Origin: Nymphaea colorata
Lineage: Eukaryota > Streptophyta > Magnoliopsida > Nymphaeales > Nymphaeaceae
Length of the DNA stretch: 64,000 nt
NCBI RefSeq assembly: GCF_008831285.2
Contig: NC_045148.1
Coordinates: 11,514,183-11,578,182 of the forward strand
Reading direction: 5' to 3'
The position numbers were made by a program, and so were the translations under genes. The notes beneath the pieces were generated by a model, which saw only the letters and a program-made list of their open reading frames with translations, searched no databases and was not told the DNA's origin. This document shows, in pieces, positions 1-11,882 of the stretch. How positions within the stretch are numbered: the stretch's first letter is position 1; each line of letters opens with the position of its first letter.

Positions 1-312
1 GTCAAACCCTAGCACATGATAATCATAAAATATCAGAATATTGTATCATGAGCGTTCATGGCTGTCAAAAGGTCATGGCCTCATTAGTAATTCTGTATAG
101 TACTTTTGATGTGAAAAGTTGTTTTGTCGAGCAACAGATCCTCCTCTCTCCTTTACATTGATCCCTAGTTTCTGGCTCACAGGTGTTTGCGCATCATGTA
201 TGAATCGTTATCATTTCTTCAATGTTTATGACTTCTGCTTTGGTTGATTACCTTGCCATAGTTTTGTGTTACCAATCCTTATATAGACTCTATCATGTCC
301 TTCATGTCACAG
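1..312 (+). other. Intron of the sulfurtransferase gene
   Basis: This AT-rich stretch has no reading frame resembling the sulfurtransferase. It ends in a pyrimidine-containing tract and CACAG, a normal 3' splice site, directly before the exon carrying the active-site loop. It is therefore read as the 3' part of an intron, with the rest of the gene lying to the left of the window. Confidence 0.6.
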
Positions 313-1393
313 GTTTGTTCCTTGATCGTCCTGTTGTGGCTTCTTGTGGAACTGGTGTTACTGCTTGCATACTTGCATTGGTAAGTTGATGGATGCTTAT
401 ACCATGGGTAACATATTACTCTTATTATGTATCAAGATTTACAATTAAGATTTTCAAGTGCATATGCTAGAACAAGGGGATTTTATCTTTGTGGATGTAA
501 ACTATATTCAAGGGAGTTTATCTTTATAACTGAATTAAAGCAACACGTCAATGTAAAATTTTCTTGTTATGGCTAGTCAGTACCCTGAAGTTCCAAACCC
601 ACAGCTTGTCCTGCTCACCAATCTTTCTGCCAACCACTTCTATTTTTCACTAGTCGAAAAGTTCTAAAGTCATGAAATGGTTATTTTTATCTGCTTCTGA
701 GCAGTTCTGGTTGATTTATATTCCATATAGTTCCATAGCAAGCTATTTCTTTCTGAAAAATGAATTTTTAGGTTGGTAATTATAAAATTGCATGAAGATG
801 ATTTTTGTTTCACATGCTTTTAACAACTTTTAATTCCTGGATGATAGTCATCATGGTTTTGAAACTGAGATAGTGTGTTTTGGGAATACACAATTTTAAC
901 ATGTTTTCAGATGCATTTTCAACATTATTCTATGAATGAAATCTTATAATCGGATACTAATTAAGAAGTTAGAAAAGTTGATAAGAAATCTCTGTGGCTT
1001 TTTGGCTAGTCCTTGTGCAATTATGTTTACAGCTTCGAAAAAATTAAACTGGAAACTACTTTCACATTTGTATATATTTTTCAATTCTTTTTTTTACTTC
1101 TGGATTCATATGTTTCTTGCTTCACTAGATCTTAGAAGAGCTTCACTCCATGATTCTGCTTTCCATAATGTTTTCTAGTCAATTAGTCATATTTTGTTCA
1201 ACTGAAAGTGGTTGATTTATGTTCATTGTATCTCTTTATCTTGGTGGCTCTTAAGCCTTGGCTTCTAGTTGATTGATGTTCATTATTTTCTCTTCAGGGG
1301 CTCCATCGCCTTGGCAAAACCGATGTTCCAGTGTATGATGGCTCTTGGACTGAATGGGGAGGACATCCCGACACACCAGTTTCCACTGCTTAA
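313..1393 (+). CDS. STR1: Mercaptopyruvate/thiosulfate sulfurtransferase, last two coding exons (partial)
   Basis: Two exons are visible: 313-380 and 1298-1393, joined across an intron 381-1297 with GTAAGT donor and TTCAG acceptor. The first reads from its third base as LFLDRPVVASCGTGVTACIL. The CGTGVTA loop is the persulfide-forming active-site loop of the C-terminal rhodanese domain, and the CG(S/T)GVTA form is the one of mercaptopyruvate sulfurtransferases. The second exon begins GLHRLGKTDVPVYDGSWTEW, the conserved end of plant STR1-type enzymes, and stops at TAA 1391-1393 after a short gene-specific tail. The enzyme transfers sulfur from 3-mercaptopyruvate (or thiosulfate) to thiol or cyanide acceptors; plant forms are mitochondrial or cytosolic. 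The N-terminal rhodanese domain and targeting peptide lie outside the window. Both exons join in frame without damage, so the gene looks intact. The symbol is by family resemblance; STR1 and STR2 paralogues cannot be separated from this tail. Confidence 0.9.
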
Positions 1394-2089
1394 CTGCTTT
1401 CACCTTGGTTATGGCTTCTCCCAGAATGTTGTGGGGATGTATGGCTGAATCTACCAAGGCCAAGATAAACATCTTTTCTAGTCACTGTTTCAAATGGGAA
1501 GACAATTCTTCTATTTCTGTATGAGTTGAACAAATCAGAAGACAGGAAGTGTCCATCTTGCTGATCAGCTGAAGCTTGATAAGCATCCCCAAGTCGTTAG
1601 AACTGCGCCTTTCCCTGGCTTGGATGCATGCAAATTCTTGGATTACGCCAATTTGTTTGTCACCAACTAAAGATTAATGTATCTCTAAGGTTGTATAATA
1701 ATTCACTGCTTCATTCTACAAATTGCTGGGTCTATGTTTTTCAAAACACCTATAATTGTGAAGTATGCCCTATGGAAGGAATGTTTCATATCGAGTTTCC
1801 TAACCTCAACGGTATAGATGGATAAATGGTTCTTGTGGTGACAAACCCATGCTTATCAAACTCCATTTATCATTTTGTTTGATGGATTATTTTCATAATT
1901 TGGTTTTCGAATCTCAATAGTATAGGAAGATAAATGCTGTTCTTCTTTTTGCGGGAAAAACGATATTAACCAACTCCGTTGTCAATTGCCTTGCTGTGAG
2001 AGGATGGTCTAGTTTGGTGGGGTCGCTTCTATCGATGGCCGTCGAGAGTTGCCAGGGTGGCTCGGCCAGACTGCGACCATGATGCTTCC
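1394..2089 (+). other. 3' UTR and flank of the sulfurtransferase
   Basis: No coding frame is recognised. The first few hundred bases are the likely 3' UTR. From about 1980 composition becomes GC-richer as the hAT-like element is approached. Confidence 0.4.
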
Positions 2090-3366
2090 TAGGGGTGTGC
2101 ATCGGCCTGGGTCGGCCCATCGGGCCTGAAACCTGGGCCCGGCCCGATAATATTGCCGGGCTGGGCTGGGTAGTGGGCTTGGTCCACCAAAATCAGGCCC
2201 AGCCGGGCCCGTTTGGTGGGTTGGGCCGGGTCGGATCTTCTTGTGCTTCGGTGAGTTCGGTCCAACCCGCGTTCGAGGTCCGCCCGTCACCGCTCGCCTG
2301 CCAAGTGCCGAACAGTAGTGCAGTGGTCTTTCACCGGCAGACGGCAGGCCACCCAACTTCGTGGGTGGCTGCCGGCGGATGCCGCCAGGACGGCCGGCCG
2401 TCGCCCACCGAAAAACAGCAGGGAAACAAATGTTCAGCCAACGCCTTCAACTCTCTTTCTCTCTCTCTCTTGCTATGACCGCCGTGGTTGTCGGGCTCTC
2501 TTCTTCCCAATGAACAGCGATGAAGACGGTGAAGAATTGATACGACGGCTGCGGCACCTTCGGCGTCAACCGCCCAAAACGTTCAGGCCTCTTCCCTTGG
2601 CTTGACGAACCTCCTGAGAAGACCCGTGCGATTTCCCGGCTGCCTATGTATTTCCTGCACAAACTCTGGTGTCGTCTTCAAAAGCTCGCCACCGGTGTCT
2701 CCAGCGATTTCAGGCACCTGAACTGTGCAGACGGAGTTGCCTGAGCCGTACGATCAATCTAGTGAGTGCCCGAGCCCTTCTCGCTCGGATTTCGCCTGAG
2801 CCGTACGATCAATCTGGTGAGCGCCCAAGCCCTTCTCGCTCGGATTTCGCCTTAGCCGTACGATCAATCTGGTGAGTGCCCGAGCCCTTCTCGCTCGGAT
2901 TTCGCCTTAGCCGTACAATCAATCTGGTGAGTGCCCGAGCCCTTCTCGCTCAGATTTGGGGATCGAAGGGTGATGACGACGACAGAGACGATGGTGACGT
3001 TGGAGAATGGCGATAGGGGATTTGGGATCGATGGTCTCAGCCATGGCTGAACATTGGGCTGGAGTTGAAGGCGTTGGGTGGTCCGTCCGTCGCCCGGCGT
3101 GATGGCCGGCCTCCTCTGCCGGTGGCTTCCGGTGGGTGGAGGAGGAGGAGCACGATGTTGCCGGTGGCTTCCGGTGGGCGGAGGAGGAGAGCGGCGAGCG
3201 AGGCTGCGCTTGCGCCTGCGCCTGCGGGAGGGGTCAGGGACTCAGGGGAGCCCGGGAGTCGGGCCGGGCCGCCGCCGGGCCAGAAAACCTGGCCCGGTCC
3301 CGCTGCCGGGCCGGCCTATCGGGCCCGGGCCAGGTTTTTCCCGGCTCGGCCGGACGCCCAAGCCTA
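2090..3366. mobile_element. hAT-like non-autonomous DNA element, GC-rich 'GGGCCGGGCC' type
   Basis: The left end starts TAGGGGTGTGCATCGG and is full of GGCCCGG-type repeats. The right end, read on the other strand, starts TAGGCTTGGGCGTCCGG and has the same kind of subterminal GC repeats, so the ends form an imperfect inverted repeat. Termini of the form (C)TAGGGGTG are common for plant hAT elements. Flanks ATGCTTCC (2082-2089) and ATTGCTCC (3367-3374) could be a decayed 8-bp target duplication, but the match is weak. No transposase frame is seen; the open frames inside are a by-product of high GC. A related and cleaner copy lies at 62374-62671. Family assignment is an inference from termini only. 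Confidence 0.6.
2741..2957. repeat. 55-bp tandem repeat, four copies
   Basis: Copies start at GCCGTACRATCAATCT, at 2745, 2800, 2855 and 2910, an exact 55-bp spacing, with only a few substitutions. The array sits inside the hAT-like element 2090-3366. Confidence 0.9.
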
Positions 3367-5289
3367 ATTGCTCCCCAAGGATCTCACCTAACTAAGCATA
3401 GGGTTAGGCTGCACACGATTTATCCGGCTAGACAACGACCTATGCTATGCTTGTATGGTAAGTACAAGCAATCTTGATGCTCAATATCACCATAAATACT
3501 CATAGGGTTACCCAGGCCGTAAGCTATACAAAGTGCATATGGTGTGGAATTTTAAATCTCACGCAACTCACACACAGACAATTCAAGCATGCCTAAAGTC
3601 GGTCAAACCACACCCACTCAAGGGATTGGTCTCGACATGGATAAGGCAACTCGGGGCTGTGTTCTTTGTGCAATGAAGTTGTGAAGGAGCCCTTCTCTGG
3701 TTGCAAGACCAATGGCCGAGCAAAAACAAAATATGCTCTTGCCCTATTCTATAGGCTGAAGAAGGGGAATATGGATTGGGGCCTTGCCAGATGACTCCAC
3801 GTAGGAAGCGGTTGGATGAACTCGAGCAGCCTCTAGAGGCCCAGCAGCATCTCGCCGGTGGGCATTGGCTAGGTGTGGCGACCTTCAACCGGGGCTGGCT
3901 GAAGGTGGCCGGGTGTTCCTTTCGTAGATGGCAAACTCACTAAGCTACTGAGGTTCTCGACTCAGTGTAGGAAGGCCTGGTGTTGGACCCAGTTGGGCTA
4001 CTGTTGGATGTTGCTTCTGTAAACGTCTACTGCATGCCACACGTACATGCTGCACATTCATAGCTGCGGACCTGCGGTTGAAATCTTCTTCATGGCGGGT
4101 GCATGTGTGGCTGCTCTGCTTGAAGGCACAAAAGAGAGCCAATGCAGGCGCCAGACAGGCACAGTAGTGCACAATTGAAGGTCTGACCCCAAAGCCAGAC
4201 CTATGCTCGGTAGAATAGTCTCTTTCAGCACTCTGCCAACAAAAATTGCTTGTCGCTTTCACATATTGCACTTTAGTGCAAACCAACACGTTCGTAACTA
4301 AATTATGGGCCTAGCATGACCCTTGGAGTGTTGGGAGACAGATTTTAGATTTAGACCCATTTTGGGGGCACTAGTGTGAGTCCAGCTTGGGCCCCTTGCC
4401 ACAGCTGAGTATAAGTAACTAAGATGGCACATGGAAGAAAGGACAAATTGAGCTCCATGCATGTTGAAGTAAACAAAATAGATGATTTGCATGATGATTT
4501 AGTGTTTGATTGCTCAAGGCAATGGGCAATCAGTGCAGTCCAAAGAACTTTAGTCCTTGGTTAGTACATGTCTACGAAGGCAGCAGGAGGTTGAAAACAG
4601 GTTCACCATACTGACAATCGACGCCCTAAATAGCGAGCCTAACACTAGAGCATCTGACAGAGAGGGCATGGGCAACATTAGCACAGGCCCCATGTTGGCT
4701 GGATCCACGGGCAGATTTAGGGACTTCTTGACCAGTAGTAGGAGTAGGAGAGGCCTGATGCCACCCGGTGATAGACCATGGGTGGACATCGAGTCTCCCT
4801 TGATAGATGATGAGGACTTTAACTTATTCCCGACTAGAGATCATAGGCTAAGATGAGGGGCTAGGCCCTGACACCCTGGTCGAGAGGCTCATAGACAGCT
4901 GCAATAGTCTCCTTCACGTGCACACGGATGGAAGGACTCATACTGGAGAGATGACGGGTTTGAGCCCCACGGTGGGCCAGTCTCAATCATGAGTGGCCGG
5001 GCCAGGCCGTTGTACTCTGCCTGGCTGGCCCAAGTGCAGCACATCAGCCATGCCCTGGTAGTGTAGAGGTAAGGCCAAGAGCTGGTTTCGGGCTTGATGA
5101 TCGGTTGAGATGGCCAAGGGATAACAACCTGCCACAAGCCCGCTAGTGTCGGCAACCCTCGCTCATGCACGAGCATTTCACGAATGAAGAAACAGATTGA
5201 GACGTGCTACTGGCTAGCCCTCGCCATAGGCAGACGAGATATAGTAGGATTGATCTCAATCCATTTTATGACGACCCATGAGAAGAGTG
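3367..5289. other. Unrecognised repeat-like DNA
   Basis: No host gene is recognised. The longest plus-strand frame (4557-4856) is rich in Ser/Arg and has no motif I can name. As it lies directly before a gypsy fragment in the same orientation, it may be decayed leader or LTR of that element, but this is a guess. Confidence 0.3.
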
Positions 5290-6740
5290 CACATGTCCAT
5301 TTTCAATGATCAAATTTGATTCTTCACGCTTCAATGAGCAAAAGGCTCAAAGTGGATTTACAAGGTCTACCAATACTTTGAATGCCAACAAGTACTCCAA
5401 GAGCAATGGGTTCTTATTGTCATTCTACATTTTAAGGATAAGGCCACACGGTTGTACAGATGGTACACAAAATTGACCAACTCCCACTTGGGAAGAGCTA
5501 GTGGGTAAGGTAATGATACCATTTGGGGAGTCCTTCTGGAGAACCAACTCTATGCTAAGTTCTCTAAGTGCAACTTTGAGCTGAAAAGAATATTTTATTG
5601 CGGCCACATAGTGACAGCAGAAGGTACAAGTGCCGATCCAGAGAAGATCAATGCCATGTAGGACTGGACACTACCCAACGACCGCCACAAGATGAGAGGA
5701 TTTTAGGCCTCACAGACTATTACCGTAGAGTTATTCGCAGGTATGGAGTCATTGCAGCCACTCTCATGCATTGTGAAGGATGCTCATGGACGTCGTCACA
5801 TTTTACCAGCAGCCAAGCATGAGGGCAAGGACAAACCATGTGGCGAATAAGGCCTGTTTTTTGGTAGGAAGGCTTCAAGACCAACATCACCCATTATGTA
5901 CAACAATGCACCATTTGCCAGTGCAAAAAAATATGAAGCAAAGAAGACAATGGGATACCTTTGCCCCCTTTCTATTCTAGAGCAACCATGGAAACACATA
6001 TCAACGGATTTGATCGACACCTTGCCCAAATCAAAAGGCAAGGAAATGATGTTGGTTGTGGTTGATCATCTGACCAAGTATGGACACTTTGCACCCTTGC
6101 TTGGACTCTATTCAGCCTGCTTGGTAGCAGAGGTTACCAAAAGTATGTACACATACACCATGGCATGCCTCATACCATAGTGTCTGATCAAGAAACATAT
6201 TCATTTGCGATTTCTTGTGAGAGTACACCTAGATGGCTCGATTCCACATCCTTTTCAACTCAGCCCATCTCCCATAGACTGATGGGCAATCTGAGGAAGT
6301 GAACCGTGCTATTGAGACACACTTGAGGAGGTTTGCCAGTGATCGACCATCCAGATGGGCTAAGTACCTCTATGGTGTGAGTAGGCTTATAATACTAGTC
6401 CCCACATGGCTATTGGCATGATGCCCTATGAGGACATATACGGCCAAAAGCCTTGCCCACCTTGTGCACATATGAGACCGGCTTGGCCAGTGAAGAGGAT
6501 TTGGAGATGGCTTTCATGAACTGAGATGAGATCATACTTATTTTGCATTGGAACCTCCAGCACACCTAGCACCAGCTAAAACAATACAAAGACAAGAGGC
6601 ACACCAAGAGGGAATTTACCGTGAGAGGCTAGGTATGGCTTAAGCATCTACCTCATAACTAGACACTATTTGGGCAGCCCAATGAATCCAAAATGCTACC
6701 AAGATACTATGAGCTGTATTAGGTATAGCATTGGTTCAGC
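5290..6740 (+). pseudogene. Ty3/gypsy element A: gag, RT-end and integrase fragments with internal deletions
   Basis: About 5300-5500 encodes, with a frameshift, a Retrotrans_gag core (KFDSSRFNEQ, then WIYKVYQYFECQQVLQEQW). It is followed within about 50 bp by the RT thumb (LYAKFSKCNFELK, then GHIVTAEGTSADPEKI) at about 5555-5660 and the start of the RNase H connection (LTDYYRRVIRRYG). The nucleocapsid, protease and RT palm are missing. About 5895-6180 is the integrase start (KYEAKKTMGYL, then DLIDTLPKSKGKEMMLVVVD), with the RNase H missing in between. Frame-broken integrase core (TDGQSEEVNRAIETHLRRF) and C-terminus (QVWLKHLP, then KMLPRYYELY) run to about 6730. It is a non-functional relic with at least two large internal deletions. 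Its LTRs were not recognised. Confidence 0.8.
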
Positions 6741-7549
6741 TATGGTTGGTTGCTTAGTGAACACAAAGATGGGTTTTCCTTTGCTGAACAGTGTCCCTGG
6801 CTAAATGCCCATACAAGAATAGTCCACCCAAAGCCTACTACAAAAGGACTACAAAGATAAGGCCTTATGATTTACAAATGGGTATGGAGCAATTGATAAA
6901 ATCTTTGCATGCATCCACCATCCATCACATACATCATCTATGGCTATCGGCCAAAACACCCAAAGTCGGCCTAGCCCAAGACCTGCAACATATTGTTCAG
7001 CCCAATTGTTGGCGACCGAGCCTAACAACTAACCCAACCCTACCTGACATCTACAAGAGGGTCTAACACGATCATACTGGTTAGAGCAAGTCAAGTGTGT
7101 CTCAAGAAGCAGAGCTGTTGTAAAGAGTGCCTGGGTCTTTGAAGGCCTGCTTCAGTTCTCAGCTATCGCCTGGTTCTCAAACACGCCACAAGTGTGTCGT
7201 TGAAGAGCTGCCACTGCCTTGAGAGAAGTTCTGCCTCAACAATGCCCATTGGAAGATGTTCGACTATTTGGGACCATGCCGGCGAATGATGGCTGGCTGA
7301 AACTGAAAGTTGTGGAATGTGTTCGGTTGGGCCCCTAGCCTCACCCATTGGTTCGCAAGTACGATTAACAAGGGCCATGACCCAATCACCCTACCTAGCC
7401 GACTTTGCTACAGGTTGAAGGCGATGTCTGACAGAGAAGCACAAGCGCATGCTTTTGCTAATCGTAGAAGCCGAGACACTCGTATAGGCGGCAGACTAGA
7501 TTGACCGAGGGTTCTGACCAAAGGGAAAATGCAACAAATGGTGGGTTTC
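6741..7549. other. Flank between element A and element 1
   Basis: No coding frame is recognised. It may contain the end of element A. The last five bases before element 1 are GTTTC (7545-7549). Confidence 0.3.
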
Positions 7550-9328
7550 TGTTACAGACCCCCTTGTAGGTCCAACCCCAGACGAGGCAAAACAGGCCGA
7601 GCCCAGCAGAAGAAAGCGCAAAGCATCAGACATGTGGGCTCAGAGCTTAGTTGACGATCCCAGGGAGGTTAAAGGAGCACCAGAACCGGTTGCAGTGGGT
7701 GGAGCGGGCGGAGCAACAAGGTCCAGGTGCGTGCTTGAACCGGAAGATCTTCAAGGTTTCCCTGAGCTAGTTGTAGGACTCACCAAGCTAGATAAGCCTG
7801 AACCCATCGCGAGTCCAGTCCCTCGGTCCCTTTAGGCGGTCTAAGGCCAAACATCTTAGGCAAATGGCTAAGTCACTCAGACTTGGCTCTTGACCCAAAT
7901 CCGAAGTGCTGGCGGATCCCCGCACAAGGTCCCCACCCTGGGCTCACAAGGCTCAAGGGCGGTCTATTTTACTTGGGCACTAGGTTCGCTTTCATACTTA
8001 GTCGTTTTGCTTTCGGCGCATTTTTACTTATGCATTTTGGATTTCGGATTGGGTTTTGCTATTGTAAATAGGAGCGGATTCAAGCTCCAAATGTAATTGG
8101 GTTTTGGGTAGAGGAACTGGCTCGATGCATGTGACCCGGTCCACATTAGGAATGTATATATTGATTTGGATCCAAGTGTAAACTATGCTTTTTGGATTAA
8201 GAAAGTTCATTTGAACGAATTGACTCTCTCTCCTCTCTCGAGCCCTTCCATCTCTCTCTCTCGCAACCCCTCTCACGAGCGGTGTTCTCCTTCCCCTGTC
8301 GCACCCCTCCCCGCGTGCTCCCCTATCCACCCGAATCCCTTTGGTGATCAACCGGCGTCCTCACGTGGCGAAGGCTTCATCTTCTTTAGCCCGACGGCCC
8401 CTCCGCCTTCTCCTAATCTCATCTTCGGTCTACCTCAACCCCTCGGCCTAAGGATCAACGGCAAGGACTTCTCCACGGCTCCAGCGGTGAAGGCGGCTCC
8501 CTTGACCACGGTGTACCCCGCAAGCATTCAAAGGTGATTTCAATACCTTCGTTCCAACTCCCAAGAAGGTTGAAAGATCGAGTCACTATCGAGAAGATTG
8601 AAGACGGTGACGGCTTCAATATCGATGGCTTAACCAGGTAGGTACATTGGATTTTGGTTGAGTTTCACGTCGGTTTGGTTTTGTTATTTTGGGGGCCTCC
8701 CCCGCGGGTTTGGTCTCTTGCTCGGCATACCCGAGTGTTAGGTCACGATTCGTACGCTGTCCCTCCCTAGAAACAACTTCCTCTCCGCTTGGAATCTTCC
8801 TCCAACATCTTGGTACTCACCCAAGCTATAGGAAGAAAACCGGGCGTCGTTTTGAGGCGTATAAGCCATCAAAACCACTTCCGACAACCTAAGGAGAACT
8901 CGGATTCCAACAGTCAAAATCTTAGTAAAACATCAAGTTCTGGACGAGATCTCCGTTCTAAGAATAGCCCAAACGAATCCCCATTGGAAGAAGATCAACA
9001 TACTCGATTTTGGGCTTAATCAGACAACAATGGCCGAAAACGGCTCTCGCCGAAAAAACTTCAAGTTCCGGTCGTTGCTGCAACTTCCGGTCACCGCTGC
9101 AACTTCCGGCCAACAAGGAAAGTTCTGCCCTCCTTCCCGTGAAGTCACATTCAGTTTCGTGAAGGGCATTGTGGTCAAAGCCGCGAGGAAAGAAACCGGA
9201 GCCGCCGGCGCGTGTGCGAGCTCCAACCTTGGCAGCCGGTCCTAATCGGGTAAGTCTTCCTTGGCCCAATATCTACCCTCCGTTTTGCCAAGTGTGAGCC
9301 ATCCAGCCACCTTCCGGATTCACCCTGC

Positions 9329-9892
9329 CACGTGTCAGCCCCAGCTCGCCTAGTCCCTGGCCGAGATCCCATTCGGATCATGTGCCCAACGTTTTTGGCA
9401 ACATCCTAGCCGCGTCATATCTCCTTCCTTATCGGTGCACTTTCGGTGGAGGTCAACCCTAACCCGAAGCTCACCTCGTCCATCCATCTCACCACGTGTC
9501 TCCATCAGCCAGCTCCAATCACCACGTCATCCGCCAGCTCATCCTTGGCGCGTCCCAGCTGGTCCCATGCGTCTCCACGCGGCAGCCACGCAGGCTCCAC
9601 GTGGATTGGCCTTCCACGTCCCTAACACGTCATCCTTAGCCTTCCTACTTTGTCTCCAGCCGATCTCCACCCAATCCTTAGCCAAATCCCGCATCATCCC
9701 CTAGCCCTACATCTTCTCCACGTGTCATCATCTCAGCCAACGAGAGATATTGAGAGAATCATTTGGGCTCACACCCAAGTCCCCTTGATCTCGTGTGATC
9801 CTTCTTCCAACTCTTTAGGAAAGAAGAGATCTACCTTGCTCTCTAGACTCTCCTCTAGCGCCCTCTCTAGTAACCCTAGATCTTGCCACGTG
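9329..9892. promoter_or_regulatory. Cluster of G-box (CACGTG) motifs in the LTR of element 1
   Basis: CACGTG occurs at 9329, 9493, 9598, 9719 and 9887. The core is the binding site of plant bZIP and bHLH factors. Several of the sites recur in the 3' LTR (near 18301, 18481, 18597, 18854 and 19020). Regulatory activity is inferred from motif density only. Confidence 0.5.
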
Positions 9893-10688
9893 GCAAGCAT
9901 CCGGGGCTCCCTCCTTGGCATAACCAGCCAAGGCTAAACCCTAGCCTCCTTAGCCGTCTCGCGCGCCTCCATCCCCTTAGGCAAATCCCCTAAATTTCAG
10001 CCTTGGTCCTAAACCGGCAACTTCCTTGTTGTCTTAGCCCACTTAGGAATATCTCAACCGCCGCCCACCTCTCCTCTTCTAAGCCAAACCCTTGAAGCCC
10101 CGAGCTTACCTTGCGGGACCCACTTCACCTATCTCCTCGGACCCATCTTGACTTGGTCCGCACCTAGTTAAAACTAACCCCCTTAGTCAACCCGTCTCCC
10201 TCCTTGGTCAATGTTGACCTACCCGAGCCTAGTGCTCGCACCTAAGCCTCACCTTATTGAGCCTACCGACTAGTTAGGTCACCCATTTCCCCACCTAAGC
10301 CCATCTCTTCCCAGCCGACCCGAACCTTAGCCTCTCTTGACTAGACCAGCCTATCCATAGAGCCCACTCATCCTGAACTAAATCGAGCCTTAGTTTGGCC
10401 TAGGTCTAGCCGGTAAGCTAACTCACTTGCTAGTCTCCCCGGCCTCTCTTTCGGCCAGCTCCCTCTTCCGTCGGCCCTCTTCCGACGTGCGTGGCCGAGC
10501 CACACCGACGCAGGCAGGTCGGCGTTGCTGCTTTCCGACATCTGCCCCCCTCGGCACTTGCACTGGCACCTAGGCTGCACCTTTAGTGACAAGCGATCGA
10601 TACTTTCGGCACCCGGCAGCAGGCGGCTGCTTCATCCGCGCGTCTCCTCTGCAGCGGGTGGCTGCGAAGGTGGACGCCACCTGGCCAA

Positions 10689-10757
10689 CTTCGGCCCGCG
10701 TCCTCGGCCACCTTCGGCCCGCGTCCTCGGCCACCTTCGGCCCGTGTCTTCGGCCAG
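10689..10757. repeat. 23-bp tandem repeat, three copies
   Basis: Unit CTTCGGCCCGCGTCCTCGGC plus three further bases, starting at 10689, 10712 and 10735; the third copy has two substitutions. It lies in the part of the 5' LTR that the truncated 3' LTR lacks. Confidence 0.85.
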
Positions 10758-11426
10758 CACCTTCCGCGGCGACAAATCATCCTAGGCGACTCCTCTCGGC
10801 AGCAAGCTACGTGGAGGCTCTCCTCAGCTGGAATTCTTGAACCGTGAGCTGCATTACCCGGGGTTTGGTCTTATCCCCGCGGTCTCTTATCCGGCATAGC
10901 CAAGGTTTCCCTTGGCCGGTATTGTTCACTTGTCCCCCTTATATATCCGGGGCGGTTGTCTTGTTTTTGCTTTAGGATTACATTTGGTTTGCTTTTTGAT
11001 TGCTTTAGACCGGCTTCGACCATTGCTCCCACTCGTGGCACCTCAGCGGCGCAAGCGCCAAAGACACGGTCACAAGGAGCTTGACCTACCTACTCGGGTA
11101 AGGGCGTGGTTTGTTCGTTAACTTATGGTTTGCGTGGTTTGTGGAGTGAGTTGTGAGAGTTTTAAAGATTGTATCGCTCGCGATTTGTAAGGCCTCACAC
11201 CCTCTTAGTTGCTTGTAGTAGGTTGACTTTAGATAGGTTTTTGGGAATACCCGACTTGTACTCCATTCCTATTGGGTTTGCGCCGGGGTCCTGTCCGGCC
11301 GGGTAGATCTCTTGTATTAATTTGCATAAGATTTTTGGTATTTAGATGGATCCTCAAGTAGGTCTTGGGAACTAGGTTCTCGATTGGTTCGGACTTTCTA
11401 GTCACAACTGGTCGGGTCCTAACAAT

Positions 11427-11439
11427 TGGTATCGGAGCC
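11427..11439 (+). other. Primer-binding site of element 1
   Basis: TGGTATCGGAGCC starts two bases after the LTR end. It matches the sequence complementary to the 3' end of plant initiator tRNA-Met (TGGTATCAGAGCC) with one A-to-G change. It would prime minus-strand cDNA synthesis. Confidence 0.85.
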
Positions 11440-11882
11440 GCCATGAAGATATATCCGCTCCCTGTACGCATTTGGACCTTAGAAGATTCAGCTTCAACAA
11501 ACAGTGCAGGCGGATTTCAGGCAGATTTGATCTTCGGCAGGGTTTTCTAGTTTTCAGATTTGGTTTTCGGCAGTGGTCTTCTTAGATTTCAGATTTCGGT
11601 TTTCTTGGCCTTCCTAGGTCTTCCGCAGCGATTCAGTTAGTGTGTGCGGGACTGCCGAGGCACTAGGCGAGTGCGACAGTAGGCGAGCCAACCCGTCTCC
11701 CTTGCCTACAAACGCATGGGCAACAGTGACAGCGGCAGCGTGTAGTCAGATTAGGCAGTTTTCAGGGTCAGTTGGATTTCAGTTTGAGAGTTACAGTGTT
11801 AGTTCTTTGGATTTCCGTAGTTAGGTTCTTTTTCCTTAATTTACACTGTGTTGCCTTGGAAACTCTCACCCGAATACTCCAC
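11440..11882 (+). other. Untranslated leader of element 1
   Basis: Non-coding stretch between the primer-binding site and the first gag-like ATG. No motif is recognised. Confidence 0.5.

Larger units (their letters stand above)
7550..11424 (+). repeat. 5' LTR of element 1 (3875 bp)
   Basis: It begins TGTTACAGACC and ends GTCCTAACA, giving the inverted TGTTA/TAACA ends usual for LTRs. Its first about 2.9 kb aligns along its length with 16645-19590. It is directly followed by the primer-binding site. It contains CT-rich tracts (about 8221-8270), five CACGTG G-boxes between 9329 and 9892 plus one at 8362, and a 23-bp triplicate at 10689-10757. Open frames inside (for example 7890-8096, shared with 16985-17191) are copied with the LTR and show no known domain. 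Confidence 0.9.

Noticed and set aside
2095-2605. Overlapping open frames on both strands
   Set aside because: GC-rich DNA has few stops; the frames are made of repeat words of the hAT-like element.
7890-8096. Open frame of 68 codons conserved between both LTRs of element 1 (also 16985-17191)
   Set aside because: LTRs are identical at insertion, so conservation is by copying. No domain or coding bias is seen.
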